Shown: positions 33,893 through 44,743 of the stretch, in pieces
How the letters are laid out: every line of letters starts with the position of its first letter
Numbering within the stretch: position 1 is the stretch's first letter
DNA from: Rostrohypoxylon terebratum
Taxonomy: Eukaryota > Ascomycota > Sordariomycetes > Xylariales > Hypoxylaceae
Assembly: GCA_022497145.1 (NCBI GenBank)
Contig: MU385899.1
Location: 62,001-126,000, forward strand
Length of the DNA: 64,000 nucleotides
Reading direction: 5' to 3'
The notes under the pieces: generated by a model
What the model saw: only the letters and a program-made list of their open reading frames with translations
What the model was told of the DNA's origin: nothing
Databases searched by the model: none
Made by a program: the position numbers and the translations under genes

Positions 33893-34496
33893 AGTTGATT
33901 GGCTCGCTATCGCGTTCTCTTGACCTCGGGGTAGGGGGAATTGTATATTACAACCTATAGGGTACCTATAGTACTATACCTATAAGAATTTGCGATAAGA
34001 GCTTTCTTCGGGGCTTAAGTAAGCTCTTCCAATATTTTATTGATTTTATTCAAGTAAATGCGAGATCGGGGATCGCCGATTTGGCGGGGCATTGGCGGGG
34101 CATTGGCTCCGATTGATGCATGTGGGGGAGGCGGCGCTAGCTGTATCATTCTATCGAATAGCTTGTCTTAAGACTTAAGACTTAAGTTTTGGGGTCATAA
34201 GTTTTAACTAAACATCTTGGAAGATTCACATTCACATTCACATGTTCTTTGAATCTAATTTCTTAGGTGTTGGTATTTGAGGAACTCCATGTTGCCGGTC
34301 TCCTTATATATCCTCCTTGAACCCCGACTAGGTACTTATCTCAACAGGATGTCTCTGATTGAGAATCTAAAGGCGAGCAGCGTGCCTGTCAAGTACCTAT
34401 AAAGAGAGCACTTTGACTCTGCCCTTTTTATAAGGCCAACTGCCCTCCAAGACTTAACCAGACAGGCCTGGAAGTGTTCCTGAGAACTACCATCCC
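33893..34496. other. Intergenic region
   Basis: It separates the omega-amidase start from the 3' end of a small membrane-protein gene on the same strand. It contains short direct repeats (TTGGCGGGGCA near 34079-34102, ACTTAAG near 34173) and no supported gene. Confidence 0.5.
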
Positions 34497-35045
34497 TCAT
34501 ATTAGCGAATCGTTTTCGCGAACCCAACATCGACAATCCTGTCGGTGCATATAAGTCGCTATGGCGATAATCACGCTCGACACCGCAAGCATGTACGATC
34601 CCATCCCAAAGCCGCCCGATACATCGTCGTGGCTGACCGACCACCAGAGCGATATTCCGAAACTAGCAACAAGCAACACTATCGCAGCCGCAGATAGATA
34701 AAAACATGTATACGTTCGTTTCTCCCTTTCGTAGGCAATTGCCACATTATCGGAGTAATAATCCTCTAACGCTACCGGTTGTTCCCGCCATTCCGGGTCG
34801 GCTAAGAACGAGACTTGCGATGCGGTCGGAGATGGTGGCGCTTCATCTTCTACCCGTGGATCATCGAAATGCGTAAATAGCCCTCTATTAGGTTGCGTTT
34901 CTTGTTGAGATGGTTGAATGTCGGTATCGTCATCTGATAAGTCTAATTCTTCGCCGTCTAGTAGCCAAATCGTCTCTTTTGGTTTATTCGCTTCTGAAAT
35001 GCGTCTGGAAACGGACAAATCTTTCGAGGAACGCGTATGGATCAT
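34497..35045 (-). CDS. Hypothetical protein with two membrane helices
   Basis: A 182-residue intact frame with a true ATG at 35045. The first 110 residues are acidic, Ser/Pro/Gln-rich and probably disordered and cytosolic. Two hydrophobic helices follow, FYLSAAAIVLLVASFGISLWW (about 117-140) and MGSYMLAVSSVIIAIATYM (about 148-168), separated by a short loop, with a basic tail HRQDCRCWVREN. The pattern of a long polar N-terminus and hairpin membrane anchor is coherent and unlikely by chance, but I do not recognise a family. The gene lies between the methionine sulfoxide reductase and omega-amidase genes on the same strand without evidence of a shared function. Confidence 0.6.
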   Translation of the reverse strand: MIHTRSSKDLSVSRRISEANKPKETIWLLDGEELDLSDDDTDIQPSQQETQPNRGLFTHFDDPRVEDEAPPSPTASQVSFLADPEWREQPVALEDYYSDNVAIAYEREKRTYTCFYLSAAAIVLLVASFGISLWWSVSHDDVSGGFGMGSYMLAVSSVIIAIATYMHRQDCRCWVRENDSLI

Positions 35046-35685
35046 CCCTATAGAAACACTGGGAATCTACTTTTCGAGGCCGAGAGCGATCAAGATTCTC
35101 AATGGACGTAAAAATGCAAGAGAATTAGAGTTGTTGATACCGCGAGGTTCATGTCGGCCGTTGCTTCAATTGGGCTTGGGCTATCGCATTGCGCTCACCT
35201 TGAGAATATCCGTTCCATTTGCAACCTCGATTTCGGAATCGCGTTCGTTGATGAATTACAAGCTAATTCCTATATAAAGTTGTCGATTGACTAAGTTAAG
35301 GTGTGTTTGGGACGACAATTATGAAGGGTATAATTATTTTCATAAGAGAATGGTAGAAAAGAGCGCGATATGTGAATCCCCATTTGAAAAGAAAAGAAGT
35401 CAAGAATCCTGACATGAATGAAATCGCACAACACTTGGGACTATGCTGCATACGCTTTGAAGCGAGATAAATCCACAGGTCAACCATAGTCAGATTTCAG
35501 CCCCGGCTCTTGGATCCCTTATCATTTATGGTACAAAATGTCAGCAAGGCATACCTGGGTCTTGGGACTATCCAATGACGAAATAAGATCGGTGAGATTA
35601 TCACGGATTGCCTCATCTCACACTAAAAATGCTAGTCATTGAGGGTGGCTGAGCTTCAGCCGTGCCGACAGTGAATAGCACACTA
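35046..35685. other. Intergenic region
   Basis: This is the leader of the two-helix protein and 3' flank of the methionine sulfoxide reductase gene. Only motif-free short frames (for example 35296-35487 minus) are present. Confidence 0.5.
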
Positions 35686-36478
35686 TTACCAATCGCAGCT
35701 TCGCCCCAGCAGCTCCGCCAATTGCTCCAAATACTTCCTATCCACCTCGTCGAAACCGTCAAGATCGGCGCAGTCAATATCGATAATAGCGACCAATTTC
35801 CTCGCCTTTCCCCCGTCCGTCCCGGTCTCTATTGTAATAGGGACCACAATCTCACTCTTGCTATCCCCATCGCACGCAATGTGTCCCGGGAACTTCTCCA
35901 CATCAGGAATTAACTGCGTCGTCTGAGTCTCAGCCGCCGTGCCGCAAACCCCTCTACCGAACGCGATGGTTTGGCATGCTACTTTGCCCTGGAAGGGTCC
36001 TAGGATGAGTTGTGGCTTTGGCGACGTTGCTTGCGAGTCGAGCGTATAAAATCCTACAACAACGGAGTTATACACTTAACCCCCGTATTCAGGCAGAGTT
36101 ACTAACCTGCCCAATTTACCTGACTGCTCGGATGCGGCAGCGACTTATAGGCATGCCATAATAAGGAGGCTGCGTTGGCGAGATTGCTTCATAAGCACCG
36201 TGCTATTAGTTCCGCCCTCAATAGCTCCTATTCCGTCAAACACTTGGAGACATACCACACCTAAAAATGAGATATGAGTATGAGTTCACTGCTTAAGTCT
36301 GAGGGGCTTTAACGCACCCAATTTCTTTGCCCGTCGAAAAGACCTTCAGCTTGTAGTAATACTTGCTCGTAAGCCTGCTCTTTCGTCACCCCGTCTGCAA
36401 AATTCGATGCGTCTGCGTGGACCTGGTAAGCATGTGTTAGAAGTGAAATTGCTGATCGGGGTTAGGCTTCCGAACCAT
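35686..36478 (-). CDS. Free-methionine-(R)-sulfoxide reductase (GAF-domain fRMsr)
   Basis: The enzyme reduces free methionine-R-sulfoxide with thioredoxin. My model has five coding exons: 36478-36476 (the ATG alone), 36422-36318, a 5-nt exon 36260-36256, 36186-36107 and 36053-35686, giving 186 residues. The spliced protein places its three cysteines at 91 (GKVACQTIAFG), 101 (GRGVCGTAA) and 125 (PGHIACDGDSKSE), exactly the numbers of the catalytic cysteines of the yeast enzyme YKL069W as I remember them. NWVCNLANAASLLWHAYKS and VNWAGFYTLD are typical fRMsr blocks. Introns are 53, 57, 69 and 53 nt. The micro-exon supplies Val and part of Cys in NWVCN. The first intron has a weak donor (GTTCGG) but a good CTAAC branch site and CAG acceptor, so the start exon is the least certain part. 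Confidence 0.85.
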
Positions 36479-37287
36479 TTTGTATCTGTCGCCCTCCTAC
36501 CGAATTTCAATTTTCCTGAGTAGGTAGATAGAATCAATTATAATTAAAATCTGATTAGTTTTGATTGGCTATCATAAAATCAATGAGATATATGGAAGTC
36601 TAGATGATGATTCGTGAGGGAAAAAATGGATTTCATGTCGAGCGAGCACGCAATCGTTAGTGAATAGGGGTCCACTGTCTCGGTCCACTATCTCGGTCCA
36701 CTATCTTGGCCCACTTGAAGCCCGTAGCAAGCCTTATCGGTCGCCGAAACTTTACCCATATTTTCGGGGGCTCGAGGCCACTGGAAGGAACTATCTGTAG
36801 AATACGGGGGTTCCGATCCTTCCTCTGTTGATCCCGTCCCTTAGCTCCAAAGCTTTCTATCATGGCAACACATTAAAACGAACTATTAGTAATAGAGACT
36901 CAAAACTTGATCAGATCTCTGAATATCCGGGGAAGACAGGGTACCCACCTAGCGTGAGTCTCCATTGGCGGAACGATGCGGCGGGCGGCATGAAACCCCC
37001 TGAAATCTAGATTGTACGCCCACTACCCTCCAGATCTTGGAGTCCAGATTAGGTAGCTCATCTCTTCTCGGAACCAGATGCCCCGGATATCGTGACGAAC
37101 CTATTATTCTTGACAGATTTGCAGATATGGACGTCTTCTTTTTCTCTTATGCATCGAGTTTTAGTTTTGTTAGTCTAGACTCGAATTTCCCGGTGTGAAT
37201 CTATGTTCCCTTGGAATATTTCGTTGGTGATATTGTAGGGGAATCTTGTATATCATAAGAAATGGGACAAATGCGACAACGGCCGAG
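36479..37287. other. Divergent intergenic region
   Basis: It lies between the divergently transcribed methionine sulfoxide reductase (minus) and GT90 (plus) genes, so it must hold both promoters. A small direct repeat with GGTCCACTATCTCGG units occurs at 36668-36710. No gene is supported; short frames there lack motifs. Confidence 0.5.
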
Positions 37288-38745
37288 ATGACGCCGATAT
37301 TTCGAACGCCTAAGCGCGTCTCACCCTCAAGCGCTCGCCTTCGGCAGGTTGTCATCATATCCGTCATCTGCCTGGCTCTATACTGCTTCCTCCTCGTACC
37401 AGACCATAGCCTCGACTCGTCGCGATCCACCATCGTCGACACATTTCCCCAATCTCATCCTCACCAGTCTCATCTCAACACAAACACCAACGCAAAGCCA
37501 AGCCCAGCATGGCTCTCCAAACCCAAGCACCCTCCCTCCCTCCTTAACAACCGTCTCCTGACCACCTCCCAATGCGCCGCCGCCTTCCCAGGCCTAACCC
37601 ACGAAATCACCCTCCAAGCGTCCAAAGGCCCCTTCACTCTCTCCCGACGGCCGCACGACCTCGGACCCCTTATAGCCCGCATCCGCGACAACCAACTCTA
37701 CATCCTCTCCTACGCGCGCAAGTCCGACCTCTCATCCGAAATGCTGCAACACCGCTCCGCAACCCTTCACCAAATCGCCGCAGCCCTCCTAACCGCGCCC
37801 GTAGACGAACCCCTCCCCAACACCATCTTCGCCCTAAACCACGAAGACGACCCCCTGTCCCCCTCCCTCTCCTACTCCCGCCCGGCGGACCCGACCTTCA
37901 ACAACCCCTCTAAGCGCTTCTTCCCAATGCCGCACTTCAGCCAATACTCCTGGCCCTCCCGGACCATAATCTCGCTCCCCCACGCCTCGCGCCACATCAC
38001 GCGCCTCGAATCCACACACCCCTTCGCCAGCAAACCCTCCCTAGCCATCTGGCGCGGCACAACGCACTTCAACCACCCTCTCTCCGGTCCCCTGCGCCAA
38101 ACCCTCGTATCCTCCACCCACGGGAAGCCATGGGCCGACATCGCGCCCCTCCACGCAAACCTCAGCAACGCGTTGCCAATATGGGATTTCTGCCGCTACC
38201 GCTACATAATCCACACCGAGGGCGTGACCTACTCCGGCCGCTTCCAATACCACCAACTCTGCGCCTCCGTCGTGTTAACGCCTCCCCTAGCCTGGATGCA
38301 GCACCTAACGCACCTCGCCAAGCCCGTCTTTAGCTCCGAGTTACCGGGCGTGGTACGCGTACCTACCAACCCCAACCCCGATTCCGGACCGCGCTCGAGC
38401 CGCGAGAAGCTCCTCCCGTACCCGGCGCCCTGGGTCCAAGCCGCGTGGCCGCGCTCGCACGACCCGGAACGCGAAGCCAACATCGTCTTCGTCGCGCCCG
38501 ATTGGTCCGACCTCGAGTCCACCATCGAGTGGCTGGACCGGCACCCGCGTATCGCGGAGGGCATAGCGCGACGGCAGCGAGAGCTCTTCGACGGTGGCGG
38601 GTACTTCAGCGCCGCGGCTGAGACATGTTACTGGCGAGCGCTGCTTCGGGGGTGGAGCCACGTCGTGAGGGTCGAGGAGAAGGCGTTTGCTGATCTGCAA
38701 GAGATACCCTGGGAGGAGTTTAGCCTGAAGGAGATCCATAAGTAG
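37288..38745 (+). CDS. CAP10-like GT90 glycosyltransferase, type II membrane protein
   Basis: A single exon of 485 residues from the first ATG (37288); an in-frame TTG upstream is ignored. A short basic cytosolic tail (RTPKRVSPSSARLRQ) precedes one signal-anchor helix VVIISVICLALYCFLLV (about 20-38), so the catalytic part faces the Golgi lumen. The C-terminal half is CAP10/KTEL-like (GT90): SLAIWRGTTHFNHPLSGPLR, FCRYRYIIHTEGVTYSGRFQ and LCASVVLTPPLAWMQH match the W-RG-T, nucleotide-sugar-binding and Gly-Ser-type segments of fungal CAP10 proteins. Related enzymes transfer xylose or glucose to glycans or proteins; the donor here is unknown. The DNA is very C-rich at third positions, which causes long antisense frames. 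It converges on the ArfGAP gene with about 185 bp between stops. Confidence 0.87.
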   Translation: MTPIFRTPKRVSPSSARLRQVVIISVICLALYCFLLVPDHSLDSSRSTIVDTFPQSHPHQSHLNTNTNAKPSPAWLSKPKHPPSLLNNRLLTTSQCAAAFPGLTHEITLQASKGPFTLSRRPHDLGPLIARIRDNQLYILSYARKSDLSSEMLQHRSATLHQIAAALLTAPVDEPLPNTIFALNHEDDPLSPSLSYSRPADPTFNNPSKRFFPMPHFSQYSWPSRTIISLPHASRHITRLESTHPFASKPSLAIWRGTTHFNHPLSGPLRQTLVSSTHGKPWADIAPLHANLSNALPIWDFCRYRYIIHTEGVTYSGRFQYHQLCASVVLTPPLAWMQHLTHLAKPVFSSELPGVVRVPTNPNPDSGPRSSREKLLPYPAPWVQAAWPRSHDPEREANIVFVAPDWSDLESTIEWLDRHPRIAEGIARRQRELFDGGGYFSAAAETCYWRALLRGWSHVVRVEEKAFADLQEIPWEEFSLKEIHK

Positions 38746-38930
38746 GAATAAGGGATGAGCTGAACGGGAGCTTTGAATCATTGCAAGACACGGAGTGTGT
38801 CACACAAGTCGTAGGGCTGAGACATCGAATCTGGAAGATTTCAGAATTAGAACTTTTTACTGGAACATCATTATTATGGTACACCTTGTGACTATTATAT
38901 TCTATACACACAACAACCCGCCTCATTTCA

Positions 38931-41210
38931 CTACATGCTTCTTGCGCTCAGACTCGCGAACGCGTCTGGGCTGTGTCGACCGTTATTCCAAGCCATCTCC
39001 ATCCCGAGTGTCATGCTTTCCCGACTCCTAGCGCCCGCAGGAGCAGAATTAAGATTGTTATGCGGTGCGAACGGGCTCGGAGCTGCGGGTGTTGGTATAT
39101 GTGCAGCAGGGGCCGCTGTATGATTCATAAAAGGGTTTTTGGTCCCTGACAAAGGTGATGGAATGGTTTGTTGCGGAGGCGCCTGTGGGTGTGTTGACGT
39201 AGGAAAAGGGTTCGTCTCTGTATTAGGTACGCTCTGATCCTGGGATTGTAGCTTGGTCGGAGCTAGCTGAGGGTAGTTATATAGAGCCATGATAGAAGCC
39301 GTATCGGCTCTTTGAGGTTGCTGTTGTTGGTAAACTGGCTGAGGTTGACTTGCAACCTGCACAAGTGGTTGCGGGTCGTACCATTGCTGCTGGGCTTGCT
39401 GGAACTGCGGTTGGGGTTGAGGTTGAAGTTGAGGTTGAGGTTGTGCCACCGGGATAGGAGACTGCGCCTGTTGGTTTGCGAAGAATGGATTACTCGCATA
39501 TGGGGAATGAGGCGAGTTGTAGAAGTTCTGCTGCGACTGTTCGGGGATCTGGTTTAGGGTAGGTGACGCGATTCTAGTCGGTGACCTGGTGAATGGGTTG
39601 CTAGCAAAAGACCCCTGATTTTGAAAAGGCGAGGTGTTTAGTGACAAACTTGGATCCGGCGTCCTGGGAGCTTGCAGAAACGGGTTATAACCTTGTTGTA
39701 CTTGGGCTGGAGCGGTTGGTTGAGGGTAGGTCTGGTGGTTGTTAAAGGAGAGCGATGTGAAGCTCTGCGCTTGCGGCATCGGAGGAGTCATTGACTGCGG
39801 ATAAAATGACTGCGACATGGGCTGAGGTGTTGGTACTCCGCCAGTGTGGTGAGGGAAGAGCGGTTGCTGCGTCGTGGGTGCCAAGGATAGGTTCTGTAGG
39901 CTCTGGTTCAAATTGAACTCGGCTTGTTGATTTGGCATACCGAACGGGTTTGAACTTGAAGCGTAAAAGGGGTTCCTATTCTGCAGAGTTCCCGTCGACT
40001 GCGAAGACTGAGGTGGTGCTGGTTGTATGTCCCAGGGGTTGTTTGACGTAGTGCTGGCTGGACTCGGCGCAGGAGGAGGGCTTGACTTAGACAAACCAAT
40101 CGGAGGTCGTGGCGATGTGGGTGTAGGCTGGGGAGTCAAAGACCTCGAGGAGCCAGGTAGGGAACCATCACGAGACGGCAGAGGCAATGATGAACCGCCA
40201 CCTTCCCCAAGTCGTACCAGCGCTTCCACCGTCTTTTCGAGGTTGCCATTCACACCCTTCAGAATCATAGCGTTGCGTTTATCGTCCATGAATCCCATAT
40301 CCCTGAGCTGTGTCAGTTTCTGTGCTGTAGCCTCTGGGCTATCTTGGTGTACGCTAGCCCCGAAGACCTTGGATGCCTTGTTGCTCTGTTGATTGCGTTG
40401 GGTGTCGTGAGAACCGAAAGCGGTCTTGTTCGTGTGCGTATCCTTCTTAGATCGAAAAGAGAAGAAACGACTACCAGTTTTGGGCGGTAACGGCGGTGGA
40501 GTACCTTCGTCTGAACTTCCGGTATTATGCTTCTTCGCGCCATTTACTGATGGCGTCTGCACATACTTGGCCCTTATAAATCGTTCCATCGCAGAGTCGG
40601 CTTCGTCAGCGTCGATGGGCATAGGAGGCTTCTTGTTTTGAGCGTTGTAAATTTTGTTCGACGCAACATTTCCTACTCGCTTCATACTCTGTTTAAAAAA
40701 AAACTGTTAGTCGTAACTGACTCGGTCGTGCCACGCTATTAAGACGCTAAGTTGTCCGTACTTCAACCTGTTCATTCGTCCAGCTATCCATGCTTAGCGA
40801 CTTCACCTTGGAGATGTGCGTGCCCAGTTTGCGGTGGATAGCCGCGCATCGCATGCAAAGGAATATGCCCAACTATCACCATGTTAGTTTTGAATTTGTC
40901 GGATTCTATTCAGGGATGAGTGGTATTCGCGTGGTTCGCAACGACCGGAGAACGACCGGAGAGCGACGATTTTGGAAGTCTATTAATCGAGCACGTACAT
41001 TCCATGATGCCCAAGCTTTAAGGTGCGATGTCAGCCATAGATTCTCATAGCACGGGTAACAAAATAAAGAAGCAAGCTCCGTAAACAAAACCTACCTGGG
41101 TTTCTCGCTTGACAATCCGCGCAAAAGTTGTTTCCCGGAACGCTATGTACAAGGTCCTGCAATACTTTCTCGTTGCGCGCCTGCTGGCGCTTGCTCATGA
41201 GCCCGGACAT
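38931..41210 (-). CDS. ArfGAP with UBA domain and C-terminal NPF motifs (Gts1/Ucp3-like)
   Basis: Four exons (41210-41096, 41015-40999, 40872-40762, 40688-38931) encode about 666 residues. It stimulates GTP hydrolysis on Arf GTPases in vesicle traffic. The zinc finger is C-x2-C-x16-C-x2-C (Cys30, 33, 50, 53: CADCQARNPAWASWNLGIFL, then CMRC), followed by the arginine finger Arg58 in AAIHRKLG. Exon 2 is only 17 nt and sits inside the finger. A UBA domain follows (about 199-242; LTQLRDMGFMDD). The rest is a long Pro/Gln/Asn/Ser-rich tail with seven NPF motifs, expected to bind EH-domain endocytic proteins, including a Gln-rich run PQPQLQPQPQPQ. Two ATGs in frame (41210 and 41198) are possible starts. 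Domain order resembles yeast Gts1 and fission-yeast Ucp3. Confidence 0.92.
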
Positions 41211-43131
41211 GGCGGCGCTTTTTCAAATTGAGTTGACAATTGATGCTCTCGTGAGCATCGGGTTGAGAGTAACGAGGGCAGATTCGGTTACACTTGGCGC
41301 CGCGGCTGAAAATGGGGAAAATGTCGGGCTTACGATACGACGGTCGACCAACTAGAAATCAGAACTAAGAATCGGGAACTAGGAAATACGCGTGGAGGCT
41401 GGGAGACGAATGGGAGACGAATGGGAGGATGGACGACTGGAGGCGAAGGAGCCAAAAGAGGGTATGTCGCTGCTTGATTATAGGTCAGGGGTGTTCCAAG
41501 GTTAGTCCTCGATTCGGATTAGGGCTTCATCAGCATCCCATCAGCTGGTCAATTCATTATATGATTTGTGAAATAAAAAAGACTAGAAGCGACAAGTGAG
41601 AAGTAAGGGAATAGAGACCTAAAAGTAGAAGTGGTACGTATAGTCCACACTAAAGGAGAACGACCATGTCAAAGCCAAAGTCGTTTCAATCCCAAAGATG
41701 CGAAGAAGGGAGAAGTGGGAAAAAAAAGATAATGAAAATAACGAGAGGAAGTTTGAAGATTTGGAGATTGGAGAGGTTAGAGAGAGATTGGAGGGCAAGA
41801 AACGCTTAAAGTTCTCATTCATTCTCTACTGCTCCGTACTCTAAAAACCAAAACCGAGTTTGAAGGAAGGATCGACGGGGCTCACAGACTCTGGTCTGGA
41901 TGTCTGGATCGCAGTGACCATCCCAAGAAGGACGATTCTTAATAGCAGCCCCGTAAAAAGAAAGGAGACAACCACGACTTTGACCTTTGACCCGCTGACC
42001 CGTTACAAATGTACAAAATACTCCAAACCTGCTCCGAGCTCCTACCACCTAGGTAATATGACAGGGTTTCCCAGGTTCTACAAGGTTTAGCGTGCCTGCT
42101 TTCTGACGCTTTCTGACTGCTTTGACTTCAATTGACTCCAGTTGACTCGACCCCTAAACCCGGTTAAGGTTAGTTCCGGCCAACCCCCAAACCACGCCTA
42201 CATAACAGTTCGTAGCAGTTCTTTGCAGTTGCAGTTAGCAGACCCAACCCACCGGCCGCTTACTATATATTTAGGACTAGGTACTCCAGCTCCAGGCTGT
42301 TGTGTGCTAGTATTACCTATTAAATTCTCTTAACTGTTTTTTTAACAGCTGTCGTATCGATTTAGTCGTCAGCCTCAACTTTGACAGAACCTTGACAGAA
42401 CCTTCAACGTCTGGTAGAGCTAGATTTGCTGCATACACGCAACTCTTTCGTGCTTTGATTATGCATGCCCTCTAACGTGTCGATCTGCATATCCACATAC
42501 TGTCTTAATGGTGGATTTACCACGCAAGGCTCTCTCACCTAGCACTTAGGTGATATTTCTCTAATTACCTACCTAGTACATATCCCATCACGGGACAGAC
42601 ACTTTTATTGTTATTGAAATAGGTAAAAAGCAATTCAAACCGTGTTTTATTATGGCTAAGCAGTTCTAGTCGAAAGATTGCATAGTTACAATACGATTCG
42701 ATTTATATACAACATCCAATGCAGTACACCTAGTGCCTTTCCTCCGGTTACATCTATCCTACATCGGCAATATCGCATACCTTAGATTATGTGCGTCAAC
42801 GAACCCAGCCTCCCAGCCTCGTTCGGTTGAAGGCAGGCTGTGAGATTTTTGACCAGCTACGTCATCAAATATAAGAAAATAGAGTAGACCATCACGAGAA
42901 GCCGATTACTGACACGTTGAGAAATATGATAGGGTTGCCCAAGCAGTTGCCCAAGCACCTGTAGTTAGCCTTGCTCCTCTTAAGACTTATGACCTAGGAC
43001 CTAGGTAAATACTAGGTAGGTACTTCACATTTGTCGAGATCATCTTAGACTTAGAGAGATATCGTCCTCAGGCATTGTATAGCTCTCTATCATCAGCAAT
43101 CGACTGTACAAATTATACCTCGCCGTCTAAT
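41211..43131. other. Intergenic region
   Basis: It holds the promoter of the ArfGAP gene and leader of the plus-strand membrane gene. Frames at 41619-41822 and 41860-42090 are short and motif-free. CCTAGGACCTAGG and CTAGGTAGGTAC words occur near 42990-43022. Confidence 0.5.
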
Positions 43132-44209
43132 ATGAAGCCACTTTCAGCACTGGTGTTGCGTCTTTTCTATGCTACTTTGATTCTCGCTGGCCGCTGTGAA
43201 TCTTCTAGCTTTGAACCAAACTGCACTCTACCAACCGATACCGTTAGTTACGTCGCCGGCCCCAATATTCGTGGTACTCTGGCCATCGTCTGGAACTGTG
43301 TCTCCGTTATTATTCTCTGTACTTGGAATATTCAACATCTCAACGTCCCTCCGATTCGCCGAGCCAATGGCATTAGGAAATTATGGATTTCAATCCAAGC
43401 ATCCCAAGGACGTGGAGACTATACATACCATCCCATTGAAAAGTAAAAGGATGACTGAAGATAACATATCTCAAATTGTCTCTGCTGGGCCTCAATATAT
43501 GTTCTATACGCTGAGGACGGGATATGATTTTGACCCAGAGCTTGGTCCAAGCCCAATCCCAAATGACGGCACTCATATGATCCAACTAGAACCGCGAATA
43601 TGGCAAATACTTCTTACGTCCATAAAACAACCGGGAGCGAATCCAGAATTCGTAATCTGGGCGTTGGGGATGATCTATGGCGGAACTCCTTTTGGGAGCC
43701 TTCATTGTCTTGCTTGGAACTATAGGTTTCCAACTGCAGCAGAACGTATTATTTGGAGAGTATGTTCTATCTATACGACTTGTTCTCCTATATTCATGGC
43801 CGATTTCATTATTAGGGAACGAGGCCACGTCGAGCTCTTTGATTCTCTCCCTAGGACCGTGTACGATGAATCAATAATTTCTCCATTAGTGCAGCAAATT
43901 CCCGGTCTGTCTCTCATACTTAGGCCTTTCAAATGGGCATCTCTCATACCTAAGTCTTCCAAACGGGCGTCTCTCATACCTGAGTCTTCCATATGGGCGT
44001 ATCTCATACCTGAGTCTCCCATATTGGCGATAGGACTATGGAAGCATCCAGTTACAAAATGGATCGTTACTTATCTGTTTCCGGCGTTTCTATTTCTCTA
44101 TTTCTTAGCGAGGGTCTTTCTTTTAATCGAGATGATACGATGCCTTTTTTTCCTCCCCCCTGAAGCCTTCATTGATACTTGGTCTAATGCTTTTCCACAC
44201 TGGGGTTGA
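43132..44209 (+). CDS. Fungal multi-helix membrane protein of unknown function, shortened
   Basis: Two exons (43132-43442, 43516-44209; intron 73 nt) give about 334 residues. It starts with a signal peptide (MKPLSALVLRLFYATLILAG), then VAGPNIRGTLAIVWNCVSVIILCTWNIQHLNVPP, a block I know from a large filamentous-fungal family. GSLHCLAWNYRFPTAAERIIWRVCS is the matching C-terminal block, followed by a membrane helix. The usual middle region, several hundred residues with membrane segments, is missing. A 30-bp unit (SLIPKSSKRA-like) is repeated four times in frame at 43910-44029. The join between frames depends on a GTAAAA donor and GAG acceptor, so exon 1 could instead stop at 43446. Either a compact paralogue or an internally deleted relic is possible. 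Confidence 0.55.
43910..44029 (+). repeat. Four in-frame 30-bp tandem repeats
   Basis: Units beginning TCTCTCATAC... start at 43910, 43940, 43970 and 44000. Each encodes ten residues (consensus SLIPESSKWA). The copies diverge by several bases but all keep the reading frame. Confidence 0.9.
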
Positions 44210-44743
44210 GGGTTGAGGGTCGAGGGTCAAGGATGAGTAGAATTCACATGATACCGTGTCATACTGTATTACGAAAAATAATTCGTTTCATGGATTGATA
44301 CATGGGAAGCTTTAGTACCCACCTAATTGCAGTTTCTCTTATTTGCCTTTGAATAAGTACCTTCATAGTTAGTAGCATAGTTAGTAGTGACTCTATACAT
44401 CCGTTTTCAAAAGATTTCCTCGCCATACCTTCCCGTAAGCCTGAGAATATTTGTATCGATCCATTTCGTTACTGGCTTATTACTAGTACCTCATCATCCA
44501 CCTATCCGAGAGGTATCTAATGGCAATACCTTGCGATCGATAAAGAACCAACGATGGCACAATTCTAAGGTAAATCAAAAAAAATGCTCAGGGATCACTA
44601 TATTCTTATGAGGACAATTACATAAGAAAAATGACAATGTTTGCATGTTATAAGAAAATTTTACCCAATTCTCACTTTCTTCACTTCAAGCTCCCTCGAA
44701 GTGTTCCAATTCCTCTTTAACATCAATTGATCCGCATTTCAAA
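44210..44743. other. Intergenic region
   Basis: GGGTTGAGGGTCGAGGGT near 44204-44228 is a short degenerate repeat after the membrane gene. The right end is the leader of the decarboxylase gene (C/T-rich near 44660-44740). No gene is supported. Confidence 0.5.

Noticed and set aside
37378..38781. Several long antisense ORFs over the GT90 gene
   Set aside because: They arise from C-rich third positions of the true gene and contain no domain motifs.
41619..41822. Minus ORF rich in Ser/Phe/Leu near the ArfGAP promoter
   Set aside because: Compositional run from an A/G-rich strand; no domain.
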